From Oscillospiraceae bacterium (GTDB lineage: Bacteria > Bacillota > Clostridia > Oscillospirales > Ruminococcaceae): a DNA stretch of 6,365 nucleotides. The notes beneath the pieces are model-generated. The model was not told the origin of the DNA, made no database searches, and worked only from the letters and a program-made list of their open reading frames with translations. Shown piece after piece: positions 1 to 4,689 of the stretch (its first letter is position 1; every line of letters begins with the position of its first letter). Both the position numbers and the translations under genes were made by a program. Location: contig JAIEDJ010000264.1 of assembly GCA_029068025.1 (NCBI GenBank), forward strand, positions 1 through 6,365, written 5' to 3'.

Positions 1-3
1 TGT

Positions 4-130
4 TATTTACGCCACCACCGGCGTGCAAAACCTCACCACAAGCGCCCACGCCAAGGACAACATTCCCTCGGGGACTGCAAATTTCAAAACCGTGCGTTGC
101 GAAGCAACGCACGGTTTTGAAATTTTTTGA
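4..130 (+). repeat. Intergenic palindromic element, copy 1
   Basis: This copy reads on the plus strand. A head (about 4-78) contains GCCAAGGACAACATT at 50-64, which is identical over 15 bases to the minus strand of the copy at 3967-3981. The head is followed by GGGGACTGCAAATTTCAAAA, close to the minus strand at 4588-4606 of the third copy. The tail is a 22-bp perfect palindrome (79-125). Within the head, ACGCC and GGCGT form a small stem (about 9-23). All three plus frames stay open across the head, and one protein-like frame ends at 128-130, so the C-terminus of an off-window plus-strand gene cannot be excluded. I favour a non-coding repeat because related copies lie between genes elsewhere in the window. 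Confidence 0.6.
79..128 (+). terminator. 22-bp perfect hairpin with T-run, likely terminator
   Basis: The arms 79-100 and 104-125 pair perfectly over 22 bp around a GAA triloop. T bases run from 123 to 128, partly inside the stem base. This fits an intrinsic terminator for a plus-strand transcript entering from the left edge. On the minus strand the stem is followed only by TTTGCAG, so it would end nth-operon transcripts less convincingly. The hairpin is also the palindrome part of the repeat element at 4-130. Confidence 0.6.
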
Positions 131-135
131 TAAAC

Positions 136-206
136 AGCCCCTCGTCAACATTATAAAACCAGCCGAGATCAACGTGGCAAAATAGCCGAGATCAACATAT
201 TAGAGG
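136..206. repeat. Iterated AGCCGAGATCAAC motif, 23-base spacing
   Basis: AGCCGAGATCAAC occurs exactly at 161-173 and 184-196, 23 bases apart. A degenerate form starts at 136 (AGCCCCTCGTCAAC), giving three units of about 25, 23 and 23 bases. The 10 or so bases after each unit are AT-rich but not conserved. No coding frame explains it. It sits between the nth 3' end and the palindromic element. Confidence 0.5.
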
Positions 207-225
207 TTTATCTACAAGCTGAGCA

Positions 226-248
226 AAGGGCTGAAAAAATCAGCCCTT
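226..248 (-). terminator. Hairpin over the nth stop codon (weak terminator)
   Basis: AAGGGCTGA (226-234) pairs with TCAGCCCTT (240-248) around an A5/T5 loop, a 9-bp stem. The nth stop codon lies in the stem. On the minus strand the stem is followed only by TTTGCTC, so the U-tract is poor. It may protect the 3' end or terminate weakly. The hairpin over the PH-gene stop (4034-4065) has a similar layout and also ends CAGCC...TTTG. Confidence 0.4.
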
Positions 249-881
249 AGTTTTATATGTTTTGCAGTATTCGGTCAGCGTACACTCTCCGCATTTCGGC
301 GACCTCGCCGAGCATACTCCGCGCCCGTGCCACACAAGCCTGTGGCAGAGGTTCAGTCCCTCATCGGCGGGGATGATCGCGCGAAGCTGCTTTTCCACCT
401 GCGCCGCGTCCTTTCCGACAGACAGCCCCAGACGGTTTGTCAGACGGATAACGTGCGTATCGCACACCATGGCAGGCTTTCCGTACAGATCGCCGACTAT
501 AAGATTTGCGGTCTTTCGTCCCACGCCCGGAAGCTTCACCAGCTCCTCAATGGAATCGGGAACAACACCGCCGTACACGTCACGCAGCATTACGCACATA
601 CCGACTATATCCTGTGCCTTTGTGTGGAACAGTCCGCAGGACTTTATAAGCTCCTCGACCTCGGAGACCTCCGCTTTTGCAAACGCGTCAATGCTCGGGA
701 ACCGCTTAAAAAGCGCAGGAGTAACCAGATTTACGCGAACGTCCGTACACTGTGCCGACAGCCGCGTTGCGATCAGCAGCTCGTGCGGCTTCGAGTACAC
801 GAGCGCGCATTTCACTTCCGGGTATTCGCGCTTGAGCAGATCTATCACCGCCGCGGCGCGTGTCTTTTTTGTCATTCTCAC
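240..881 (-). CDS. nth: Endonuclease III (DNA glycosylase/AP lyase)
   Basis: Nth removes oxidised pyrimidines from DNA and nicks at abasic sites in base excision repair. The 213-residue length matches the family. A helix-hairpin-helix, LPGVGRKTA, is at 117-125 with the catalytic lysine at K123, and the catalytic aspartate is D141 in VCDTHVIRLTNRLG. Cysteines 190, 197, 200 and 206 give the C-x6-C-x2-C-x5-C pattern that binds the [4Fe-4S] cluster. These positions are offset by three from E. coli Nth, so the enzyme looks intact. I chose the GTG at 881: GAGG at 889-892 is spaced 7 bases from it, and it overlaps the stop of the upstream CBS gene in a GTGA junction. An ATG two codons later (873-875) would be 13 bases from that site. 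It appears to be the last gene of the tightly packed minus-strand cluster. Confidence 0.95.
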   Translation of the reverse strand: MRMTKKTRAAAVIDLLKREYPEVKCALVYSKPHELLIATRLSAQCTDVRVNLVTPALFKRFPSIDAFAKAEVSEVEELIKSCGLFHTKAQDIVGMCVMLRDVYGGVVPDSIEELVKLPGVGRKTANLIVGDLYGKPAMVCDTHVIRLTNRLGLSVGKDAAQVEKQLRAIIPADEGLNLCHRLVWHGRGVCSARSPKCGECTLTEYCKTYKTKG

Positions 882-1825
882 TTGTTTTCCTCGCTGTTTT
901 CCGTTTTTGAAACGCGGATCTTAAGGATATTTCTGTCCTCGATCTGCAAAACTACGAGCTTTACGCCCTCATACTCGACCGTAGGCGGAGTGATCTCCAC
1001 GCCCTCGGGGATATACCCGAGCTTATCCGTAATAAATCCCGAGATCGTTTCATACTCGTGATCCTCCGGCAGCTCCACACCGAACAGCTCGAACACATCC
1101 TCGGGGTTTGCCTCGCCGTCAACGTCATAGGTGGTGCCGTTAAGCTTGGTGATCAGCTGCTTTTCGTCGTCGTACTCATCCTGAATATTGCCGACGATAG
1201 CTTCAATAATATCTTCCAATGTGATAATGCCCGCCGTGCCGCCGTACTCATCGATCACCACCGCCATGCCCGCCTTAAGCGCCGTCATCGTCTTGAAAAC
1301 GTCAGGACATGGGCAGGCCTCAGGAATATAGCTCACGTCGCGCAGAAAGCTCCTGATATCAAAATCGGAAAGATCCTCCTTGCCGATAAGGCACAGCAGA
1401 TCCTTTACAATAATGATCCCTATGATCCTGTCGACCGAATCCTCATAGACGGGGATCCTGGAAAACCCGAGATCCAGCGCCAGATAGATCAGATCGTCCA
1501 GTGTGATGGAGTTTATATCCACCCCTACTATCGACGTTCTGTGCGTCATAACATCGGCAGCCGTCAGATTGTCGAACTCAAAGATATTGTTGATCATCTG
1601 AGCCGAATTTTCCTCAATGCTGTCCTCATCGTCGTCCTTAGCGAGCGCGTCCACAAGATCGCGCACCTCGTCCTCCGTTACGTCGGCATAGTTCGCGCCG
1701 AGAGCCTTCTTCAATATCGCCGAGATCCCCTTGTCCAGCCACACCAGCGGCGCAAGCAAGACCTTTGCGGCCTTATGCTCATTATTTCCTTCGTTGTTGG
1801 TACTTCGACTGCCGTCAGTTTCCAT
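878..1825 (-). CDS. CorC/HlyC-like CBS-pair protein, no membrane domain
   Basis: The protein has 315 residues. From the ATG, the order is a polar N-terminus, a hydrophobic stretch VLLAPLVWLDKGISAILKKAL (about 22-42), an acidic linker, an ADVMTHRTSIVGVD segment at the start of CBS domain 1 (about 90-150), CBS domain 2 (about 160-213, with VIDEYGGTAGIITLEDIIEA), and a CorC_HlyC domain (about 226-307). Family members are associated with Mg2+/Co2+ efflux or haemolysin annotation, and the CBS pair usually senses adenine nucleotides. There is no DUF21 membrane domain. The hydrophobic stretch resembles only its last helix, so the layout is like E. coli CorC, which acts with a membrane partner. A GTG 12 bases upstream would lie across GGAGG (1831-1835), which is 5 bases from the ATG at 1823-1825, so I use the ATG. 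An in-frame TGA just upstream excludes a longer protein. The stop overlaps the nth start by 4 bases. Confidence 0.88.
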   Translation of the reverse strand: METDGSRSTNNEGNNEHKAAKVLLAPLVWLDKGISAILKKALGANYADVTEDEVRDLVDALAKDDDEDSIEENSAQMINNIFEFDNLTAADVMTHRTSIVGVDINSITLDDLIYLALDLGFSRIPVYEDSVDRIIGIIIVKDLLCLIGKEDLSDFDIRSFLRDVSYIPEACPCPDVFKTMTALKAGMAVVIDEYGGTAGIITLEDIIEAIVGNIQDEYDDEKQLITKLNGTTYDVDGEANPEDVFELFGVELPEDHEYETISGFITDKLGYIPEGVEITPPTVEYEGVKLVVLQIEDRNILKIRVSKTENSEENK

Positions 1826-1830
1826 ATGAT

Positions 1831-1835
1831 CCTCC
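1831..1835 (-). promoter_or_regulatory. Ribosome binding site setting the CBS-protein start
   Basis: GGAGG on the minus strand is 5 bases before the ATG at 1823-1825. The longer in-frame GTG start (1835-1837) overlaps this site and is therefore unlikely. Confidence 0.75.
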
Positions 1836-1847
1836 ACAAATCAAGTA

Positions 1848-1890
1848 TTTTGTGCGGTTTTCCCGCCGAAGGGGGGGAAACCGCACAAAA
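1848..1890 (-). other. Strong stem-loop in the leader of the CBS gene
   Basis: TTTTGTGCGGTTT (1848-1860) pairs perfectly with AAACCGCACAAAA (1878-1890), 13 bp. The stem continues inward with CCC/GGG and CC/GG pairs, interrupted by one G-G mismatch, to a GAA loop (plus strand). On the minus strand the loop is CTTCGG. Neither strand has a T-run after the stem, so it is not a standard intrinsic terminator. It lies 12 bases upstream of the CBS ribosome binding site and just after the small ORF. It could stabilise or process the message or tune translation, which is inference. Confidence 0.55.
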
Positions 1891-1897
1891 AGCTTCA

Positions 1898-1975
1898 TCA
1901 GTCAAGATATCCGACGATATAGCTTGACTGTTCTTCTAAAAGTTCTGTGAGATTTTCACATTCGTTTGTGTTCAT
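1898..1975 (-). CDS. Possible 25-residue small protein coupled to the GNAT gene
   Basis: The translation is MNTNECENLTELLEEQSS followed by YIVGYLD, 25 residues, acidic and probably helical. Its ATG (1973-1975) overlaps the GNAT stop in an ATGA junction. A GGGGG run inside the end of the GNAT gene lies about 7 bases before the ATG, a plausible ribosome binding site of the same kind as that of the gene at 3175-3819. It ends 73 bases before the CBS start. I recognise no family. It could be a real small protein, the stub of a decayed gene, or chance. The coupled start and sensible composition make it worth listing, but nothing else supports it. Confidence 0.35.
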   Translation of the reverse strand: MNTNECENLTELLEEQSSYIVGYLD

Positions 1976-2421
1976 AGTGTTACCCCCATGTTTTCATGAT
2001 TTTCGCCAAATCCGAGCGACTTGTAAAGCGGTCTGCCGCTTTCCGTAGCGTCAAGCGACACATATGATATGCCGCGCCGCTTTGCTTCCTCTAAAATAAA
2101 GCTCAGCATTTCGCGAGCGATACCGCGCCTGCGATATTTCTTGCGCACATACACGTTCATTATATGAGCGCGTTTTCCATACGGATGATCAACCGTAGGC
2201 ATAAGCGTAATATAACATATCGTTGCGCAGCCTATTGGAGTTTGCGCATCAAACGCGAGAACTGTAGTCTGATCTCCGCTTTTGAAAAAATCCTCAGTCA
2301 AATCGGAAAATTCGCCCTCGAAGCTTCCCTCATCACGCTCATAAATTATTCCGAGCATTTCGCGCCGCAATTCAAGCGCCATCGGAATAAGCTCCGTATT
2401 GACCTTTTCAATTCTTGCCAT
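1972..2421 (-). CDS. GNAT-family N-acetyltransferase
   Basis: This 149-residue protein has the GNAT fold that moves an acetyl group from acetyl-CoA to an amine; the substrate cannot be told from sequence. The acetyl-CoA pyrophosphate loop is visible as YRRRGIAREML (96-106), preceded by the strand AHIMNVYV (85-92). A second hallmark is PLYKSLGF (131-138). The central strand TVLAFDAQTPIGCATICY (53-70) also fits. No signal peptide or membrane segment is seen, so it should be cytoplasmic. It starts inside the end of tatD (14-base overlap) with GAGAGG about 10 bases upstream, which suggests coupled translation. A RimI-type role on ribosomal protein is possible but unsupported. Confidence 0.88.
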   Translation of the reverse strand: MARIEKVNTELIPMALELRREMLGIIYERDEGSFEGEFSDLTEDFFKSGDQTTVLAFDAQTPIGCATICYITLMPTVDHPYGKRAHIMNVYVRKKYRRRGIAREMLSFILEEAKRRGISYVSLDATESGRPLYKSLGFGENHENMGVTL

Positions 2422-3175
2422 TAAAGAACAACCTCTCCCCGTTCTCCCGCGCGGTCTCGATCATTTCCTCCGCGGAAACTCCCTTGATCTCCGCCATTTT
2501 CGCAGCGGTGAACGCGATCATCGAGCTGTCGCAGCGTTCGCCCCTGTGCGGGACGGGTGCCATATACGGGCAATCCGTTTCAAGCAGCAGCCTGTCGATC
2601 GGCACCTCCGCGCAAGCCGCCCACGCCTTTTTTGAGTTCTTAAAGGTCAGCACTCCCGTAAATCCGATATACATTCCGAGCTTCACGATCTCGCGCGCGG
2701 TCTCTGCGCTGCCCGAAAAGCAATGCAGTACCCCGCGCGGCTTGTATTCCTTCAGTATTTCCAGAGTATCGCCCGACGCGTCGCGCGAATGTATAATAAC
2801 CGGCTTATCGTGTTTTGCGGCTATCTCAAGCTGCCGCCGGAATATCCGCTGCTGAACGTCTTTCGGCGGTTCGGGATAATGATAATCAAGCCCGATCTCG
2901 CCGAGCGCGGCGACCTTTTTGTGAGCCAGCAGCTGTTCAAGCTCCGTTTCCCAATCCTCCGAGACCTCGGCGGCGTGCTCCGGGTGTATCCCGGCTGCCG
3001 CCCATACGTATGAATAACGCTCCGCGAGAGCGGTCTCCTCTTTGCTTGACTCAATATCACAGCCGACAGCGAGAACGCGTTCAACGCCTTTTCGCGGCAG
3101 CTCCTCAAGCAGCGGATCAAGATCGTCTCCGAAGTCCTCTTTCATGTAATGCGCGTGTGTATCAAATATCGCCAT
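2408..3175 (-). CDS. tatD: TatD-family metal-dependent deoxyribonuclease
   Basis: TatD proteins are cytoplasmic TIM-barrel hydrolases with 3'-5' exonuclease or DNase activity, linked to DNA repair or degradation. The protein has 255 residues, the usual length. All metal ligands can be read: DTHAH (H7, H9), LGEIGLDYHY (E93), VIIHSRDA (H129), GVLHCFSG (H151) and LLETDCPY (D201), followed by the family signature AP.PHRGERC. The ATG at 3173-3175 shares one base with the stop of the preceding gene (TAATG), and GGAG lies 7 bases upstream. In Bacillus and many Firmicutes tatD follows metG directly; here two genes and two repeat copies separate them. It is not part of the Tat export pathway despite the name. 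Confidence 0.95.
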   Translation of the reverse strand: MAIFDTHAHYMKEDFGDDLDPLLEELPRKGVERVLAVGCDIESSKEETALAERYSYVWAAAGIHPEHAAEVSEDWETELEQLLAHKKVAALGEIGLDYHYPEPPKDVQQRIFRRQLEIAAKHDKPVIIHSRDASGDTLEILKEYKPRGVLHCFSGSAETAREIVKLGMYIGFTGVLTFKNSKKAWAACAEVPIDRLLLETDCPYMAPVPHRGERCDSSMIAFTAAKMAEIKGVSAEEMIETARENGERLFFNGKN

Positions 3176-3819
3176 TATGCCGCTCCGCCGAAGTACGCTT
3201 CCATAACCATCTGCTTGGTCTCATAGCTTTCAAGCGGCAGCCGTCCGCGTCCGCCGAACAGCTGTTCTGTATCGTTGAACGCTCCCAGGAACGAGCGCTC
3301 TAACATCAGCATACGGTTCCCTTCCTCGATATTCACGCTGTCAAAGAACATCAGCATACGCGCCGCTGTTTCGTCAGGCTGCCAGTATTCGGCGGTGTTT
3401 TCCTCGGCAGCGGTGCTCCCGTAAAGCTGACGTAGCTGAGACAGAAGCTCCTCGGCGTACATTTTCGCGCCGACGCTCGGAACGTTTCCGGATATCACCT
3501 CGCCCTGCTTCACCAGCATCGCGCGGATTATGTGACTTATGCCCTTGGTCATAAGAACCTCGTGTTCCGGGGCTTCCTGCTCATCAACGCTGTCTACGGC
3601 GCGGTCGGAATTCTCGCGCTGCAAAAGATTGTTATCGGAATTCTGCTTTTGCGCGGATTTCTTTGTATATGCGGGCGTGAAAGCCGCCTCTGACTTTACA
3701 AAGCTGTCCGTATGCTCGGCGGCAAGCGTGGAAGTCTTTGTTTCCGTGCGCTGAGCAACAGATTTTGTTAGTGTTGTCTGATTCACCGAGCCTATGTCGG
3801 CTATTCTGGATATATCCAT
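3175..3819 (-). CDS. Uncharacterised protein with DUF5610-like C-terminus
   Basis: This is a 214-residue soluble protein of unknown function. Residues 1-90 are polar and low in hydrophobics (rich in Ser, Thr, Lys, Gln, Glu), with a DSFVKS motif near 39-44, and are probably disordered. Residues 88-135 form a helical, hydrophobic segment (LMTKGISHIIRAMLVKQGEV). The end, WQPDETAARMLMFF (146-159) and FLGAFNDTEQLFGG (177-190) followed by LPLESYETKQMVMEA, recalls the DUF5610 pattern of a TA-R-F helix, a GF-x2-A-like helix, a GG turn, LP and a final helix. That match is from memory and is tentative. I use the ATG at 3817-3819 rather than one 30 bases upstream, because a run of six G (3828-3833) lies 8 bases before it. 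It abuts tatD by TAATG. No signal peptide is seen. Confidence 0.75.
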   Translation of the reverse strand: MDISRIADIGSVNQTTLTKSVAQRTETKTSTLAAEHTDSFVKSEAAFTPAYTKKSAQKQNSDNNLLQRENSDRAVDSVDEQEAPEHEVLMTKGISHIIRAMLVKQGEVISGNVPSVGAKMYAEELLSQLRQLYGSTAAEENTAEYWQPDETAARMLMFFDSVNIEEGNRMLMLERSFLGAFNDTEQLFGGRGRLPLESYETKQMVMEAYFGGAA

Positions 3820-3827
3820 AAAACGAT

Positions 3828-3833
3828 CCCCCC
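3828..3833 (-). promoter_or_regulatory. G-run ribosome binding site for the DUF5610-like gene
   Basis: AAGGGGGGATCG on the minus strand gives a G6 run 8 bases before the ATG at 3817-3819. It supports the 214-residue start over the upstream ATG, which lies on the other side of this site. Confidence 0.6.
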
Positions 3834-3840
3834 TTATTTT

Positions 3841-4020
3841 AATTTGCAATTCGCGAACCGGCGAGCAAAGCTCGCCTAGCCGAGCGTGAAATGCTCACTT
3901 CACTTCGCTGTCGCTTCGTTCCGTTACGCTTTCACACTCGCTTTCGCAAATTGCCCGCATCTTTATAATGTTGTCCTTGGCATAAGAGCCTTTGCCGCGT
4001 GTTTATAACGCCGCTCTTGT
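3841..4020 (-). repeat. Intergenic palindromic element, copy 2
   Basis: On the minus strand the head runs from about 4020 to 3953. It has AAGAGC/GCTCTT inverted repeats (4013-4018 and 3984-3989) and GCCAAGGACAACATT (3981-3967), identical to copy 1. The palindromic part lies between AATTTGC (3841-3847) and GCAAATT (3946-3952). It holds a perfect 7-bp hairpin GGCGAGC-AAA-GCTCGCC (3860-3876) and an 11-bp inverted repeat with one mismatch (3881-3891 with 3930-3940). Its core shares CACTTCGC (3901-3908) and GCTTCGTTCCG with copy 3. It fills the gap between the PH gene and the next gene. Confidence 0.65.
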
Positions 4021-4033
4021 CGAAATCCACAAA

Positions 4034-4065
4034 GGCTGTGAATTGCTTTAAACATTATCACAGCC
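4034..4065 (-). terminator. Hairpin over the PH-gene stop (weak terminator)
   Basis: GGCTGTGA (4034-4041) and TCACAGCC (4058-4065) form an 8-bp stem with a 16-base loop that contains the TAA stop of the PH gene. The minus strand continues TTTGTGG, so there is no proper U-tract. Termination is uncertain. Confidence 0.35.
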
Positions 4066-4443
4066 GTGATCGTCCATGCCCTCCGCGTGAATGATATCTC
4101 TGCCTCTTATATTGTATTTATCGCGCTGAACGTCGACCTGCTGTTCAAGCAGATCCATAAATTCGCGCGGTCTTTTTATGGAAAGCACCTCTTTTACGGG
4201 GGTATCCACATCGCGGCAGTTGATGATAACCGTGCCCAGACCGAACATTCTCTGTCCCAGCGTCCTTCTGAGACTCTTGTCCACGATACGGTACAGCTCC
4301 ACCTCGTCCTCGACCACAGTGAAAAAGCCCTTTCTTGTGATCAGCTTCTTTTCCGTGAGAATATATCTCGTGAACGACCATGGCAGACCAAGAAAGGTTC
4401 TCTTTTTGTCTGTCCACAGCTGTCCCGCAACAGGCTTTGCCAT
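4048..4443 (-). CDS. Bacterial PH-domain protein (bPH_2/YdbS-like)
   Basis: This is a 131-residue single-domain protein. The pattern RYILTEKKLITRKGFFTVVE (26-45), then ELYRIVDKSL (49-58), then GLGTVIINCRDVDTP (68-82) and a final helix REFMDLLEQQV (93-103), fits the bacterial PH domain of the PF03703 type. In these, LT-x2-RL-I-G and an LGxGxV strand are typical. Most relatives have membrane helices, but none is visible here, so it is probably cytoplasmic or peripheral. Its function is unknown. The ATG at 4441-4443 is 8 bases from a perfect GGAGG, while the ATG two codons earlier is only 2 bases away, so the shorter form is preferred. A palindromic repeat copy sits on each side and no neighbour overlaps it, unlike the genes downstream. 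The C-terminal 25 residues are charged and unrecognised. Confidence 0.82.
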   Translation of the reverse strand: MAKPVAGQLWTDKKRTFLGLPWSFTRYILTEKKLITRKGFFTVVEDEVELYRIVDKSLRRTLGQRMFGLGTVIINCRDVDTPVKEVLSIKRPREFMDLLEQQVDVQRDKYNIRGRDIIHAEGMDDHGCDNV

Positions 4444-4451
4444 GATCATTA

Positions 4452-4456
4452 CCTCC
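4452..4456 (-). promoter_or_regulatory. Ribosome binding site setting the PH-gene start
   Basis: AAAAGGAGGT on the minus strand puts GGAGG 8 bases from the second ATG (4441-4443) and only 2 bases from the first (4447-4449). This favours the second. Confidence 0.75.
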
Positions 4457-4465
4457 TTTTTAAAA

Positions 4466-4666
4466 GAATTTCAAAATTCTCAATTGGCGGCACGCTACAC
4501 TTCGCGCAAGCGCTCCGTTCCGCTTAGCCGTCAATTGAGAACCGGAAGAAAAAATTTTTTTGCTGTTTGATAAAATTTTTTCTTCCTTTTTGAAATTCAC
4601 TGTCCTATCGTGCGTTTATCTTTGCGTCAGAGCCTTTACTTCGCGTTTATTGTGCTGCTCTTAGCT
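4466..4666 (-). repeat. Intergenic palindromic element, copy 3
   Basis: The head lies about 28 bases after the metG stop. Positions 4629-4662 align without gaps to 3985-4018 of copy 2, with 26 of 34 bases identical by eye: AGAGCCTTT, GTTTAT and GCTCTT are in the same register. The palindromic part is bounded by GAATTTCAAAA (4466-4476) and its 11-bp perfect complement (4588-4598). Nested inside are a 15-bp stem with one G-T pair (4477-4491 with 4527-4541) and an AT-rich hairpin (4544-4586). CACTTCGC (4498-4505) and GCTCCGTTCCG match the core of copy 2. It fills the gap between metG and the PH gene. Confidence 0.65.
4544..4586 (-). other. AT-rich 15-bp hairpin between metG and the PH gene
   Basis: GGAAG followed by A6T4 (4544-4558) pairs perfectly with 4572-4586 around a 13-base loop. 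The stem is nearly all A and T, with GGAAG/CTTCC at its base. It lies inside repeat copy 3 and accounts for most of the extra length of that copy compared with copy 2. It could contribute to ending metG transcripts, but no T-run follows the stem on the minus strand. Confidence 0.45.
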
Positions 4667-4689
4667 TTGGCGTATGTGTCGTGCCGACT

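Noticed and set aside
136..206. CRISPR-like array
   Set aside because: There are only two exact 13-base units and one degenerate unit with 10-base gaps, far too short for repeats and spacers, and no cas gene is present.
327..1061. Long plus-strand open frames opposite nth and the CBS gene
   Set aside because: They lie antisense to clearly recognised genes, have no family features, and are explained by the codon use of the real genes on the minus strand.
1815..1898. 27-codon minus-strand ORF starting in a TGATG overlap with the small ORF
   Set aside because: It runs through the hairpin, has an Arg/Pro-rich translation and ends inside the CBS gene past its start, so it is more likely chance.
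1711..1905. Minus-strand ORF of 64 codons overlapping the CBS gene start
   Set aside because: It mostly lies in another frame of the CBS gene and translates through the hairpin. No protein features are visible.
4444..4486. Promoter for the PH gene (TTGAGA with TAAAAA)
   Set aside because: The spacing is about 15 bases, the -10 box overlaps the Shine-Dalgarno region, and the sequence is explained by the inverted repeats of the element.
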